In this document: positions 20,013-30,168 of the stretch, one piece after another
Layout of the letters: the number at the start of each line of letters is the position of its first letter
How positions within the stretch are numbered: position 1 is the first letter of the stretch
Source: Rhizomys pruinosus
Taxonomy: Eukaryota > Chordata > Mammalia > Rodentia > Spalacidae
DNA length: 64,000 nt
NCBI GenBank assembly: GCA_009823505.1
Contig: VZQC01002907.1
Span: forward strand, 169,658-233,657
Reading direction: 5' to 3'
Notes under the pieces: model-generated
Database searches by the model: none
Seen by the model: only the letters and a program-made list of their open reading frames with translations
What the model was told of the DNA's origin: nothing
Program-made: the position numbers and the translations under genes

Positions 20013-20257
20013 TTTTTTTTTTAAATTTTATTTATTTCTGTATGTGTATGAATGTACTGCCTGCATGCAAGTTTGTGCACCCATGTAGTGCAATGCCGCG
20101 GAGGTCAGAAGAGGGTATCGGATTCCCCTGGAACTGGAGTTCTCCTGGAATTGGAGTTTCAGACGGTTCTCAGCCGCCATGTGGGTGCTGGGGATCGAAC
20201 CCGGGTCCTCTGCAAGAGCGGTCGGCGCTCTTAACCGCTAGGCCATCTCTCCAGCCC
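20013..20257 (-). mobile_element. B2/B3 SINE, 18-bp duplication subfamily
   Basis: Full-length inverted copy close to the young consensus; flanked by gagattttttt duplications. Confidence 0.95.
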
Positions 20258-20285
20258 GAGATTTTTTTTTTTAGAACCCACTCAA

Positions 20286-20500
20286 GGGGGCTGGAGAGAC
20301 GGCTCAGCAGTTAAGAGCACCAACTGCTTTTGCAGAGGACCTGGGTTCAATTCCCAGTACCCACATGGCAGCTAAGAACCATCTTTAACTCCAGTTCCAG
20401 GGGAATCTGAAACCCTCTTCTGACCTCCACAGCATTGCATGACATGGGTGCACCTACCTACATGCAGACAGTACACTCATACACATAAAAAAAAATTTAA
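20286..20500 (+). mobile_element. B2/B3 SINE without duplication
   Basis: The ccatctttaactccagttccag form; flanked by agaacccact duplications. Confidence 0.93.
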
Positions 20501-20642
20501 AGAACCCACTTGAACTTACACTTAAACCCTCATACCATCTCAGAAAGCAATTATGGAGTGGAGGACTCCAATAGGCTGGAGGGATATGGCTATGTAGGAG
20601 AGTCAGAGTTGCAGATGGAGACAATAAGAAGATGCCCTTGAT

Positions 20643-20870
20643 GGGGCTGGAGAGATGGCCTAGCAGTTAAGAGCACCAATTGCTCTTGCAGAGGACCTGG
20701 GTTCAATCCCCAATACCCCCATGGCAGCTGAGAACCGTCTTTAACTCCAGTTCCAGGGGAATCCGACACCCTCTTATGACCTCCGTGGCATTGCACGACA
20801 CAAGTGCACAGACCTACATGCAGATAGTACATTCATACACATAAAAAAATTTTTTTTAATTAAAAAAAAA
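20643..20870 (+). mobile_element. B2/B3 SINE without duplication
   Basis: The ccgtctttaactccagttccag form, full length. Confidence 0.93.
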
Positions 20871-20874
20871 GATC

Positions 20875-21093
20875 CCCTCCACCCCAGCAGGTCTCAGCTG
20901 AGTGAGGTGCTCACCTCCATCCCAGCAGGTCTCAGGCTGAGTGAGGTGCTCACCTCCATCCCAGCAGGTCTCAGCTGAGTGAGGTGCTCACCTCCATCCC
21001 AGCAGGTCTCAGTCTGAGTGAGGTGCTCACCTCCATCCCAGCAGGTCTCAGCTGAGTGAGGTGCTCACCTCCATCCCAGCAGGTCTCAGGCTG
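20875..21093. repeat. 38-40-bp minisatellite, about 6 copies
   Basis: The unit contains catcccagcaggtctcagct followed by gagtgaggtgctcac. Alternate copies carry ctcagctgag or ctcag(g/t)ctgag. It begins right behind the A-tail of a B2. Confidence 0.95.
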
Positions 21094-21151
21094 AGGTGGG
21101 AAGATTATTTTGGGGCCCAAGAGGTTTTATTCTGAAAAAAAGTAAAATTTT

Positions 21152-21194
21152 TCCAGGTGTGGTAGCATAAACCTTTATTTTTTTAATTTTTATT

Positions 21195-21233
<39 letters not shown>

Positions 21234-21595
21234 TGTGTATGAATGTGTTGTCTGCATGGAGGTCTGTGCACCCATGTCGTGCAATGCCGCGGAGGTCAGA
21301 AGAGGGCGTCGGATTCCCCTGGAACTGGAGTTCTCCTGGAATTGGAGTTACAGATGGTTCTCAGCCGCCATGTGGGTGCTGGGGATCGAACCCAGGTCTT
21401 CTGCAAGAGCAGTTGGTGGTCTTAACCGCTAGGCTATCTCTCCAGCCCTGGTAGCATAAACCTTTAATGCCAGCACTCAGGAGGCAAAAGCAGGCAGATC
21501 TCTGTGAGTTCAAAGCCAGCCTGCTGTATGTAGTGAGTTCCAGGGCAGCTGGGGCTACAGGGTAATCCTGTCCCAAAAAGAAAAAAAAACACACA
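21152..21595 (+). mobile_element. B1 SINE split by B2
   Basis: B1 head (caggtgtggtagcataaacc) is separated from the body by an inverted B2 bracketed by the 17-bp duplication ggtagcataaaccttta. Confidence 0.92.
21176..21448 (-). mobile_element. B2/B3 SINE, 18-bp duplication subfamily
   Basis: Full-length inverted copy with an expanded (TTTA)n tail, inserted in B1. Confidence 0.95.
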
Positions 21596-21614
21596 CACAA
21601 AGAAAAGAGATTTG

Positions 21615-21833
21615 TTATTATTTTTAATTTTCAGCATATGAATGTGTTGCCTGCCTATGTATAAGTGCACTCATGTTGTGCAATACCCAAGGTGTCAGGA
21701 GAAGCCCTTGGCATCCCCTGGAACTGGAGTTACAGGGACAGTTGTTAGCCACCATGCGGGTGTTGGGAATCGAACCCGGGTCCTCTGGAAGAGCAACTGA
21801 TGCTTTTAACCACTGAGCCATCTCTCCAGCCCC
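21615..21833 (-). mobile_element. B2/B3 SINE (older)
   Basis: Inverted B3-like copy without the duplication. Confidence 0.88.
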
Positions 21834-21984
21834 AGAAAAAAAAAATTTTTGTTTGGTTTTTGAGAGAAAGTCTCCTGAACTACTCCTCCACCCACCTGTA
21901 TGACCCAAGTTCTGGGATTTCAAGTGTTCACCACTATGCCTGGTTACTTTTGCTTTTTTTTTTTTAATTAATTAATATATATAT

Positions 21985-22282
21985 GTATTTTTTTTATCAA
22001 ATCTAGACCCATGTTCCCCCATCCTCCCACCCCACCAGAGCTCATGCATTCTGCCAAACATGCTTTTCATCTCTTTCTCAGTCTTTCTCAATATTCTCCA
22101 TGTGGAAGTTGACTGTTTTGAGCAGAAGTTCACTGTTTCAGTCAGTTCTTTGATGCAGTCCTTTCTGTTGTTGTTGTTGTTGTTTCCAATATGCATCACT
22201 TCCAACTGCTTTGGACAAAAGCTCAAGGGGCCATGCACAGGAAATACTTACAACTAGGTAATTGGCATTAGCATCCACAGAA
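21985..22282 (-). mobile_element. LINE-like 3' end (copy 2 of 2)
   Basis: Reverse complement of 1-~300 with few differences, mainly (AAC) copy number. The near-identity suggests recent spread of one family. Confidence 0.45.
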
Positions 22283-22312
22283 CTTTTGCTTTTTTAATTA
22301 ATTAAAAATTTA

Positions 22313-22462
22313 AGCCAAGCATGATGGTGCATGACTTTAATCCCAGCACTCGGGAGGCAGAGGCAGGTGGATCTCTGTGAGTTCAAGGCCAGCCTGGTCT
22401 CCACAGTAAGCTCCAAGCCAGCTGAGGCTACAGGGAGAATCTGTCTCAAAAAGACCAAAAAA
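22313..22462 (+). mobile_element. B1 SINE
   Basis: Complete B1. Confidence 0.92.
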
Positions 22463-22509
22463 CAGTTTATTTAAAATTATTTTCAAACATTACATAAAAA
22501 TTATAAATT

Positions 22510-22776
22510 GGGCCAGGCATGGTGGCTCACACTTATAATCCTAGCACTTGACAGGCTGAAGCAGGACAATCACAATTTCAAGACTATCCCAAGTTACTTA
22601 AAGAGACCCTGTCTCAAAAAGTGTTTGGCTTGTGTGTTATGCAAACACTGCATAGGCCAAAAGACGGTGTCAGAGCCCCTGGAACTGGAGTTCAGGTAAG
22701 TCGTTAGCTGTTATGTGGGTGCTGGGTACTCTGCCAGAGCATCCAGTGTTCTTAACTGCTGAATAGTTTCTCCAGA
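22510..22776. mobile_element. Diverged B1/B4 (+) followed by B2/B3 fragment (-)
   Basis: 22,510-22,620 is an old B1-like copy with a divergent centre. 22,622-22,776 is an inverted B2/B3 fragment (cccctggaactggagttcag; ttatgtgggtgctggg). Confidence 0.6.
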
Positions 22777-22790
22777 ACTCTCAAAACCTA

Positions 22791-22951
22791 TTTTTTTTTT
22801 TTTTTTTGGTCTTTTTGAGACAGGGTCTCCCTGTAGCCCCAGCTGTCCTGAAACTCACTCTGTAGACCAGGCTGGCCTTGAACTCACAGAGATCCTGCCT
22901 CTGCCTCCCAAGTGCTAGGATTAAAAGCATGTGCCACCACACCCAGCTCAA
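22791..22951 (-). mobile_element. B1 SINE
   Basis: Near-complete inverted B1. Confidence 0.93.
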
Positions 22952-22979
22952 AACCTACTTTTAAAATTTAAAAATTACT

Positions 22980-23201
22980 GGGGCTGGGGCTGGAGAGATG
23001 GCCTAGCAGTTAAGAGCGCCGACCGCTCTTACAGAGTACCCGGGTTCGATCCCCAGCACCCACATGACGGCTGAGAACCGTCTGAAACTCCAATTCCAGG
23101 AGAACTCCAGTTCCAGGGGAATCCGATACCCTCTTCTGACCTCCGCAGCATTGCACGACATGGGCGCACAAACCTGCATGCAGACAGTACATTCATACAA
23201 A

Positions 23202-23243
<42 letters not shown>
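22980..23243 (+). mobile_element. B2/B3 SINE, 18-bp duplication subfamily, (AAAT)n tail
   Basis: Full length; the head begins with a doubled ggggctggggctgg. Confidence 0.94.
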
Positions 23244-23247
<4 letters not shown>

Positions 23248-23504
23248 GAAAAATATATTTTAAAAATTATTGTGTGCCGAGGATGTATATATGTCAGTGG
23301 TAGCATACTTGCCTAACAGGTGAGAAACTCTGGCTTCTCATTACGCACACACACATACACATATATAGTTATGAGATACCATGTGATATTCCAATACAGG
23401 CATATACTATATAATGTTCAAATTAAGGTAAACATATTTCCTCAAACATCATTCACATATGGCAAAAACATTCTAAACCCTGTCTCCTCTGTTCTTTCTC
23501 TAGG

Positions 23505-24017
23505 TTATAAGGAAGTTCCAGAAATAACTAGATTTGCTACAGTCTGGTCCCCTGCCATAGGAACAGGAGGAAGTAGGTGGGAAGATCACAGAGGCCTGCC
23601 CTCCTGTCCCTCACAGAGCCAGTCATGTGCACAGCTCTCGTAATCCACCCGTTCCTCAGCCTGAGACTACAAACCGATCTCTGCACTCTTACAGAATCAC
23701 TACCAACTTGGATGCGAAAGCCTCCACGAATGTCCTAGCCATGGAATCTATATGGTTGGTCTCCCTCAACATGTCTTTACAGCGTGGCAACCACTGGCCC
23801 TGAATGCATGTATTTCAGAGGCTGGTAAAGAACGGGTGGTCCTCCGGGTCGAAGTAGTGCTCTTTGAGAAGGCCTTCTGAAGCCTGCATAAGGCTCAGAC
23901 CAACGAGACGGAACCCCTTCTCTTCAAAACACTTGGAAACACAAGCCCCTTCCCCCAGCTGGACCCCATCAGGCTTGACAGCAATGAATGAATGAATGTG
24001 TGCTCAGTGTTGGCCCT
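23505..24017 (-). pseudogene. Processed pseudogene of nucleoside diphosphate kinase (NME1-like)
   Basis: The parent enzyme transfers phosphate between nucleoside triphosphates and diphosphates through a catalytic histidine. On the minus strand the reading begins at a decayed ATG (AGG, 24,017) followed by GCCAAC. It continues with KPDGVQ (about 23,980), [20 protein letters not shown] and PFFTSL (about 23,835). A one-base deletion then shifts the frame before KYMHSGPVVA. Further on come an in-frame stop, a deletion of about 30-40 bp before GETN-like sequence, a shifted IQVG block and a VDYESCAHDW-like C-terminus (about 23,620). Sequence past the stop still resembles the NME1 3' UTR (caggagggcaggcc; gaccagactgtagcaaatct) to about 23,505. 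There are no introns, so it is a retrocopy. The N-terminus is disturbed by a (ATTC)n expansion, and no A-tail is visible. VGL and LLKEHY favour NME1 over NME2. Confidence 0.88.
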
Positions 24018-24029
24018 GTTCAGCAGTTT

Positions 24030-24368
24030 GAGATTTAACTCTCATTATGTTAATTTTACCAATAAAATGGTCTCTAATAGAATATTTATGTGATTAGGAA
24101 AGTTTTGGGGGAAATTACCTCTATCTGGTACCTCTGCTAGTGGAAATGTAATTCAAACAAGATGCAGAAGAAAGGCAAACTTTGGGGAATGTGCACAGAC
24201 TCACATGTAGGCATTTACCGTTAACTCTGTCGCTTCCAAATTCATTAATCCAGGAATTCTGGGACCAGGATGGATGGCAGAGATTTGGTGGCCTATGGCA
24301 GGAGCTAGTTATAAAAGGACTGATTGAGGCCTAGAGTTCTCAAATGGATGATTAAGAATAGGATGTGT
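24030..24368. other. Repeat-poor interval, no gene seen
   Basis: Flank of the retrocopy; nothing recognised. Confidence 0.4.
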
Positions 24369-24369
24369 T

Positions 24370-24525
24370 GCCAGGCGTGGTGGTGCACGCCTTTAATCCC
24401 AGAACTCAGGAGACAGAAGCAGGTGGATCCCTGTGATCAAGGCCAGCATGGTCTACAGAGTGAGCTCCAGGCCAGCTGGGACTAAAGGGAGATGCTGTTT
24501 CAAAAATACCAATAAAAAAAAAAAA
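24370..24525 (+). mobile_element. B1 SINE
   Basis: Complete B1; flanked by ggatgtg-type duplications. Confidence 0.9.
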
Positions 24526-24614
24526 TCGGATGTGCGTTGGTGGTGAACATAGCTGACTTCCCCAAGCAGTTGACCTGGGTTTGATTCTAGGCCAACACAT
24601 AGCTTGCTTATATG

Positions 24615-24800
24615 TCAGGCATGGTGGCACACAACTTTAATCCCAGCAGAGGCAGGTGGATCTCTGACTTCAAGGCCAGCCTGGTGTACATAGCAAGTTC
24701 TAGGTTTCAAGTCAGCTGGGGCTACAAGGAGACTGTCTCAAAACAACAACAAAGAAAGAAAGGCAGAAGGCAGGAAGGCAGGATGGGAGGGAGGGGAAAG
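24615..24800 (+). mobile_element. B1 SINE, internal deletion
   Basis: B1 lacking the block between cccagca and gaggcagg; ends in an AAG/GGAA-rich tail. Confidence 0.85.
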
Positions 24801-24971
24801 AAATAAATTGTATTTGATAACCTTTATATGTCTAATAAAATTTCTCATTGTGACAAAAAAATATTGGAGAAGATCTCAGTCTTCACTGTTCAGTTCAAAG
24901 TTCAATTCAATAACCACCAGCCATATGTAGACATTGAGCAAATGAAATGTGGTTGGTGTGGCTGATTATTT

Positions 24972-24974
<3 letters not shown>

Positions 24975-25010
<36 letters not shown>

Positions 25011-25080
25011 GATTAGACTCAAACCCAGGGACTTCTGCACATGCAGCAAGTATTCTATTACTGAGGTATATGACCTCACC
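24975..25080 (-). repeat. (TG)n with adjoining inverted ID/B4 head
   Basis: TG repeat (24,975-25,010) followed by gattagactcaaacccaggg...attactgaggtatatgacc, an inverted ID-type head. Confidence 0.75.
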
Positions 25081-25234
25081 TAAATTGATACATTTGCTTG
25101 TTTATTTATTATATAATCATTTATATATTTTGAGACTATTTCAAACTGTAACCGAGGCTCTCTTTCTGTCCTTGAGCTTAAAGTCCTCTCCCCTCAGCCT
25201 AGGGGTCAAGCATGTGCCACCACACTTAAATAGA

Positions 25235-25397
25235 TTGTTGTTGTTGTTGTTTCTCTTTTTGAGATAGGGTCTTCCGGTAGCCCCAGCTGGCCTGGAGCTG
25301 GCTATGTAGACCAGGGTGGCCTTGAACTCACAGAGATTTGCCTGCCTCTGCCTCCCAAGTACTGGGGAGGCAGAGGCAGGCATCACCACGCCTGACT
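25235..25397 (-). mobile_element. B1 SINE
   Basis: Inverted B1 with a (TTG)n tail. Near its head a ggaggcagaggcaggca stretch repeats the preceding block in opposite orientation, a small inverted duplication. Confidence 0.88.
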
Positions 25398-25404
25398 AAT
25401 TTTG

Positions 25405-25457
25405 TTTATTTTTTAAAATTTACTTTTTTGTTTTATGTGTATGAGTGTTTTGACTGC

Positions 25458-25489
<32 letters not shown>

Positions 25490-25662
25490 GTATATATACA
25501 CGCGGATCTGTGTTGTGCAATGCCCATGGGGTCAGAAGAGGGCGTCGGATCCTGGAACTGGAGTTACAGATGTTGTTAGCCACCGTGTGGGTGTTGGGAA
25601 CTGAACCTAGGCCCTCTGCAAAAGCAGCCATTGATCTTAGCCACTGAGCCATCTCCCCAGCC
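25405..25662 (-). mobile_element. B2/B3 SINE with internal (TA)n
   Basis: Inverted B3-like copy; a TATATG array of about 45 bp replaces its CA-type 3' region. Confidence 0.88.
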
Positions 25663-25671
25663 TCTGCTTTC

Positions 25672-25945
25672 ATTTATTCATTCATTTTTGGTGTTTTTCA
25701 GAAAAAGTCTTGTTATATAGTCCAGTCTGGCCTTGAAATCAAAATGTTCTTCCTGCCTCAGCCTTCTAGGTGCTGGGATTAATTTTATTTTAATTAATTT
25801 AATTTTATTTTATTTTTGAAACAGGGTCTCCCTTTAGTCCCAGATTGCCTGGAACTTGCTATGTAGACCAGGCTGGCCATGAACTCACAGAGATCCACCT
25901 GCCTCCTGGGTGCTGGGATTAAAGGCATGTGGCACCACGCCTAGC
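25672..25945 (-). mobile_element. Two inverted B1 SINEs, first old
   Basis: 25,672-25,785 is strongly diverged; 25,812-25,945 has the clear B1 blocks. Confidence 0.8.
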
Positions 25946-26940
25946 CCAAGTGTTTAATTTAAACAGCTAGTAGCTTTCATAATGGCCAGTGGAGCTCTGG
26001 ACCAAAATTCAGTGTACCGAAAACAGTCCTTAGAAGTGGTCATCAGGTATCATCACTTCTATCCCGCTGCTCCTGTCCTGACAGCCCCTTATCTGGCTCA
26101 AGCCTGATTTGACATTAATAGGAACTCAGGCACACAGCTCTCTGGGAATGCCCCATGAGGCCCTGGGGTACTCTTGGTTTTGCTAAAATGTCCCTTCTTT
26201 CAGATTCAGAGCAGGGGATTTTGGTTGTGACTCAGTCGTCAATGGATGGTTAGTAACCGAGCCATCCATGGGCTGGTATGAACACTTCTCTGACCTGTCA
26301 CCTCTGTGACAGATTTAAGAGGTGCGGAGCACTCTCTTGGAGCATAGAGGAAGGTAACCCGATCTCAGTAACAGAAGAGGGTCTGTGGTTTTCAGTCTTT
26401 TTCAAGTGGGCAATGCTTTTATTAAATAGAATCTTGGGTGGAAGTTAATACAAAGCAGGACAAAGTAAAGCTTCTAGAATCTGCCCCAGTTGCTTACCCT
26501 CTACTTCTCAAGCCCTTCCTTAAGATATCACTTGGAAACTGCTAGGATTCTTGACCACTGGCAAGGTTTGTTCTTCCAAAGGGGGCCTTTGAATTTTAGG
26601 GCTAGGAATCACAAGTTGTGATGTGAAGAAGGTTTAAAAGGCACAGCCAAGTCATGGTCTAGCCGCAGAGGGGACACTGTCCCCCAGTAAGTTCTTACTA
26701 TTCAAAGAGGGCTTCTCAGAGAGAGAAGTTTCTGGTTTCATTATTGCAAATTATTTCCCAAAGAGCACAGGAGCTCAGGTCGGTGTGTGAGAAGGGTGGA
26801 CGCAGAGGTAGTGGTAAGGGTGGTCCCTTTAAACATGTTTGTCTGTAAAGATGGGGTGGGCACACAGTAACGTTCTGAACAGAGTGTAGAAATCAGAGGT
26901 TAGAGATAAAACAAAACAAACTCTTCAAAGATGGAGTCCA
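25946..26940. other. 1-kb repeat-poor interval
   Basis: Nothing recognised. A GTAAGT donor-like site occurs after gacactgtccccca (26,68x) on the plus strand, but no supporting open frame precedes it. Confidence 0.45.
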
Positions 26941-27024
26941 GGGGCTGGAAAGATGGCTCAGCAGTTAAGGGCACTCCCTGACTGCTCTTACACAGGACCC
27001 AGGTTCAGTTACCCGCACCCACAT

Positions 27025-27650
27025 CGTTCTAGTTTGTTTTCAATTGTAGTGACAAAACACTGACAAAAATACCAACATGGGGGGCTGGAGAGATGGCTCA
27101 GTGGTTGAGAGCACTGACTGCTCTTACAGAGGACCCGGGTTCGATTCCCAGCACCTACATGGCAGCTAAGAACCATCTTTAACTCCAATTCCAGGGGAAT
27201 CTGACGCCCTCTTCTGACTTCCGAAGCATTGCATGACACAGGTGTACCTACTTACATGCAGACAGTACACTCATACACATAAAATAATAAATTAAAAAAA
27301 ATACCAACTTGGAGAGGGAAGGGTTTATTCATCTTACATCTCCCAGGTCACAGTTCATCACTTAGGGAGCCCAAGGTAGGAACTGTGGACAGGAACCTGG
27401 AGGCAAGAGCTGAAGCACAGGCCATGGAGGAGCACTGTTTATTGGCTTGCCCCTCCGTGCTCAGCCTGAGCCTGCTTTATTATACAATACAGGAGAACCT
27501 GCCCAGGGGTGGCACTGCCCACAGTGGGCTGGGCCCTCCCACATCACTTGACAATCAAGAAAATACCCCACAGACATGGCCACAGGCCAGTCCAAAGGAA
27601 GCAATTCCCCAGTTGAGGCTCCCTCAACCCAGGTGTGTCAAGTTGACACA
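27025..27650 (-). mobile_element. LTR-like solo element split by B2
   Basis: Inverted relative of 8,178-8,589: gtgacaaaacactgac at one end, gggctgggccctcccacatc in the middle, caggtgtgtcaagttgacac at the other. Confidence 0.65.
27079..27298 (+). mobile_element. B2/B3 SINE without duplication (innermost of nest)
   Basis: Full length, inserted in the LTR-like element; flanked by aaaataccaac duplications. Confidence 0.95.
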
Positions 27651-27792
27651 CACATGGTGGGTAACTGTAGTCTGTAACTCCAGTTCCAGGGGATCCAATG
27701 CCTTCTTCTGACCTCCACGGCCATTGCAGGACCTGGGTGCACTTACATATATGCAGGTAGTACACTCATACACATAAAAATGAAATAAAAAA

Positions 27793-28035
27793 GGGCTGGA
27801 GAGATGGCTCAGTGATTAAGAACACCGACCGCTTTTGCAGAGAACCCGGGTTCAATTCCTAGCACCCACATGGTGGATGAGAACCGTCTTTAACTCCAGT
27901 TCCAGGGAAATCCAACACCCTCTTCTGACCTCTATGGCATTGCACAACACCGGTGCACTAACCTACATGCAGACAGTACACTCAGACACATAAAAAGTAA
28001 TAAATAAATAAATAATAGAAATAAAAATGATAAAA
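27793..28035 (+). mobile_element. B2/B3 SINE without duplication
   Basis: Full length, AAAT-rich tail, directly behind the tail of the previous B2. Confidence 0.93.
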
Positions 28036-28321
28036 TATTTTTTAAAAGATGGAGTCTAGTCCAATCACTTCATCTTACAAAAATGAGAGAAGCACTTTAG
28101 TGGTGATGGTAGAATTAGCTATTTACAAGCTTAGTTTCCTCGTTGCACCTTTAATCACATAGACGTGTACCTATGAAGATGAGTAAATATGCATGTAACA
28201 ATTCATCTTTGAATAGCTGCTTACAAGTTCAAAGGACTTTGTGCATACTTGATTTCCTTTGGCCTACTCAATAGCCCAGATCATCACTTGAAACTTTCTT
28301 CCCTCCAAATCTTTCTCTTCT
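28036..28321. other. Repeat-poor interval, no gene seen
   Basis: No recognised repeat or gene. Confidence 0.4.
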
Positions 28322-28326
28322 TTTTC

Positions 28327-28328
<2 letters not shown>

Positions 28329-28377
<49 letters not shown>
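28329..28377. repeat. (CA)n microsatellite
   Basis: About 24 CA units. Confidence 0.97.
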
Positions 28378-28472
28378 AGAGTGTGGGGAAGGGGGGACTG
28401 CAGCTGCTGTGTGATAAAGTTTAACAGGATGGCAATAACAATAACTTACTGTCAATCAAAGAGACAAACCTA

Positions 28473-28624
28473 CCTTTTTTTGGTCTTTTTGAGACAGGGT
28501 CTCCCTGTAGCCCCAGCTGTCCTGGAACTCACTCTGTAGACCAGGCTGGCCTTGAACTCACAAAGATCCGCCTGCCTCTGCCTCCAAGGTGTTAGGATTA
28601 AAGGCATGCGCCACCACGCCAGGC
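28473..28624 (-). mobile_element. B1 SINE
   Basis: Complete inverted B1 close to consensus. Confidence 0.94.
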
Positions 28625-28777
28625 TAAGAGTCCGATTTTTAACCTGGGAGAGGGGCAAAAAAACTTACTACAAAGAACAGCTAAGGGATGGTGGCGTGGA
28701 TCCAATGGAAAAGCACTTACTGAGCATGCCCAAGGCCCTAGATTTGCTCCTCAGCCCTGCAACAAATAAGCTAGGAT

Positions 28778-28858
28778 AGGAACTAGGTTGTAACTCAATG
28801 CTAGCTACAGCACAGGCTTCATGTATATGAGGCCTTGGACTCAATCCCCAGGCTGCCA
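28778..28858 (+). mobile_element. ID-type SINE
   Basis: gttgtaactcaatgctagct and ggactcaatccccaggctgc: ID head with degenerate boxes. Confidence 0.6.
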
Positions 28859-28867
28859 AAAGCAAGA

Positions 28868-29090
28868 CAAAACAAAAGCCCCAACAGGATATACAATACC
28901 CAAAGTGAACCCTAATGTCAGCTATGAAGTTTGGGGGATAAAGACTGGTGCAGGTTCACTGACTGCAATAAACGAGGCTTTCTGGAGTTGGATGCCAGTA
29001 GTGGAGGAACCTGGCAAAAGGTGGACGGACAGGTATATGAGAACCATTTGGACTTTCTGCCCTAACAAATGGTCTGTTACAGCTAGAGTG
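28868..29090 (+). mobile_element. Old LINE-1 3'-UTR fragment (L1M-type)
   Basis: atacccaaagtgaaccctaa, gctatgaagtttgggggata and ggttcactgactgcaataaa follow the ancient L1 3' end that is also seen at 9.5-9.8 kb. Confidence 0.65.
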
Positions 29091-29091
29091 G

Positions 29092-29225
29092 GAACTGGGG
29101 ATGTGACTCTGTGGTAGAGCAATTGTCCAACATGTGCAAGGCCTTGGGTCCCATCCCCAGAACCACTGACCACCACCACCAACCAACTAACTAATTAACT
29201 AACCAACCAACCAACCAACAAAAAA
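29092..29225 (+). mobile_element. ID SINE with (AACC)n tail
   Basis: gaactggggatgtgactctg to gggtcccatccccagaacca, then AACC/AACT repeats. Confidence 0.75.
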
Positions 29226-29274
29226 CCTCTAACCACACCTAGTAGACAGAAGGACCAGGAGTTAAAAGTAGGTT

Positions 29275-29358
29275 TGCCAGCCTGGTCTACAGAGTGAGTT
29301 CCAGAACAGCTGGGGCTACAGGGAGACCCTGTCTTGAAAAGACCAAAAAAAAAAAAGG
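29275..29358 (+). mobile_element. B1 SINE, 5'-truncated
   Basis: Starts at cagcctggtctacagagtga. Confidence 0.88.
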
Positions 29359-29593
29359 GACTCAGCACCTAATTTATAAAGATCATTATGAGAATTAAAT
29401 TAAATTAGCACTAAGGAAGTTGAAGCAGGAAGATCATGAATCCAAGGCCATCTAGGGCTACACTGTGAGACCCAGTCTCAAACACCAGGCTGTTTAAGCC
29501 TTTGGAGGCTCTGGGTCTAGATACCTCTGCCAAGCTAGTCATGAAGAATTATTATGCTGTGAAGAACTGAAACTGCTATATTTGGTTCTTACA

Positions 29594-29791
29594 GGGGAGT
29601 CAGGGAAGCAAGATGAATGTTCAAAGACCCCTCAAAGTTCCACAGTCTGCAGCAGGTACATCTGGAGAAGAAGAGCGAGTAGAAAGATGAGCAGCTGCCA
29701 GGGCTACAGCGCACGGGAGATAGGGGAAGCTTCCCAGAGCTTCATCAAAGACCTGCAGCACTGTGAACCGAGCAGCAATCTAACTACCAGG
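29594..29791 (+). CDS. Weak candidate internal exon
   Basis: Seen: tatatttggttcttacag ends at about 29,593 and resembles a splice acceptor. An open frame of about 66 codons follows and runs to accag|gtagca at about 29,791, a donor-like site. The stop (TAG) falls inside the donor. The predicted peptide is rich in Ser, Arg and Cys and matches nothing I know. Short open frames with both signals arise by chance in 64 kb, so this is a pointer only. Confidence 0.15.
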
Positions 29792-30168
29792 TAGCAGGCA
29801 CTTGCCCTCCCCTCTCCCGCAGCTTGCCTTCTGAAGCTCTCACAGAGGGGTAGGTGGGGGAATTCAAGGAGCAGGGCTTTCTACATTTGTTTCATCTGTG
29901 AACAGCTCTGGGGGAAAGATTTTGTAGCAAGTGTTCTTGGTTGGTCCTCTGTCAACCAGCTCCTCCCCCGTCCCCGCCACAGTGCTTAAATTTAGAATCT
30001 GCACCGTGGAATGGATGTCACTAGTTCACATGTAACAGTGAGAACTTACCAGAGGCCCCTGAGAGCAGGGTTTATGCTTTGATTATGGAGCCTCCTTTGC
30101 GAGGAGCACAACTGATCCTGGGCTTTGAAGGACAGAGCAGTGCAGAGTTCCCAAGGAAAGACCAGATG

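Larger units (their letters stand above)
26941..27792 (+). mobile_element. B2/B3 SINE split by LTR-like element
   Basis: The head (26,941-27,024) stops at cacccacat and the 3' half resumes at about 27,651 with acacatggtgggtaactgta. The gap is filled by an LTR-like element that itself contains a B2. Confidence 0.85.

Noticed and set aside
20013..20257. tRNA genes at B2 heads
   Set aside because: A- and B-box-like motifs are present, but the copies continue into SINE bodies and show no cloverleaf that I can close.
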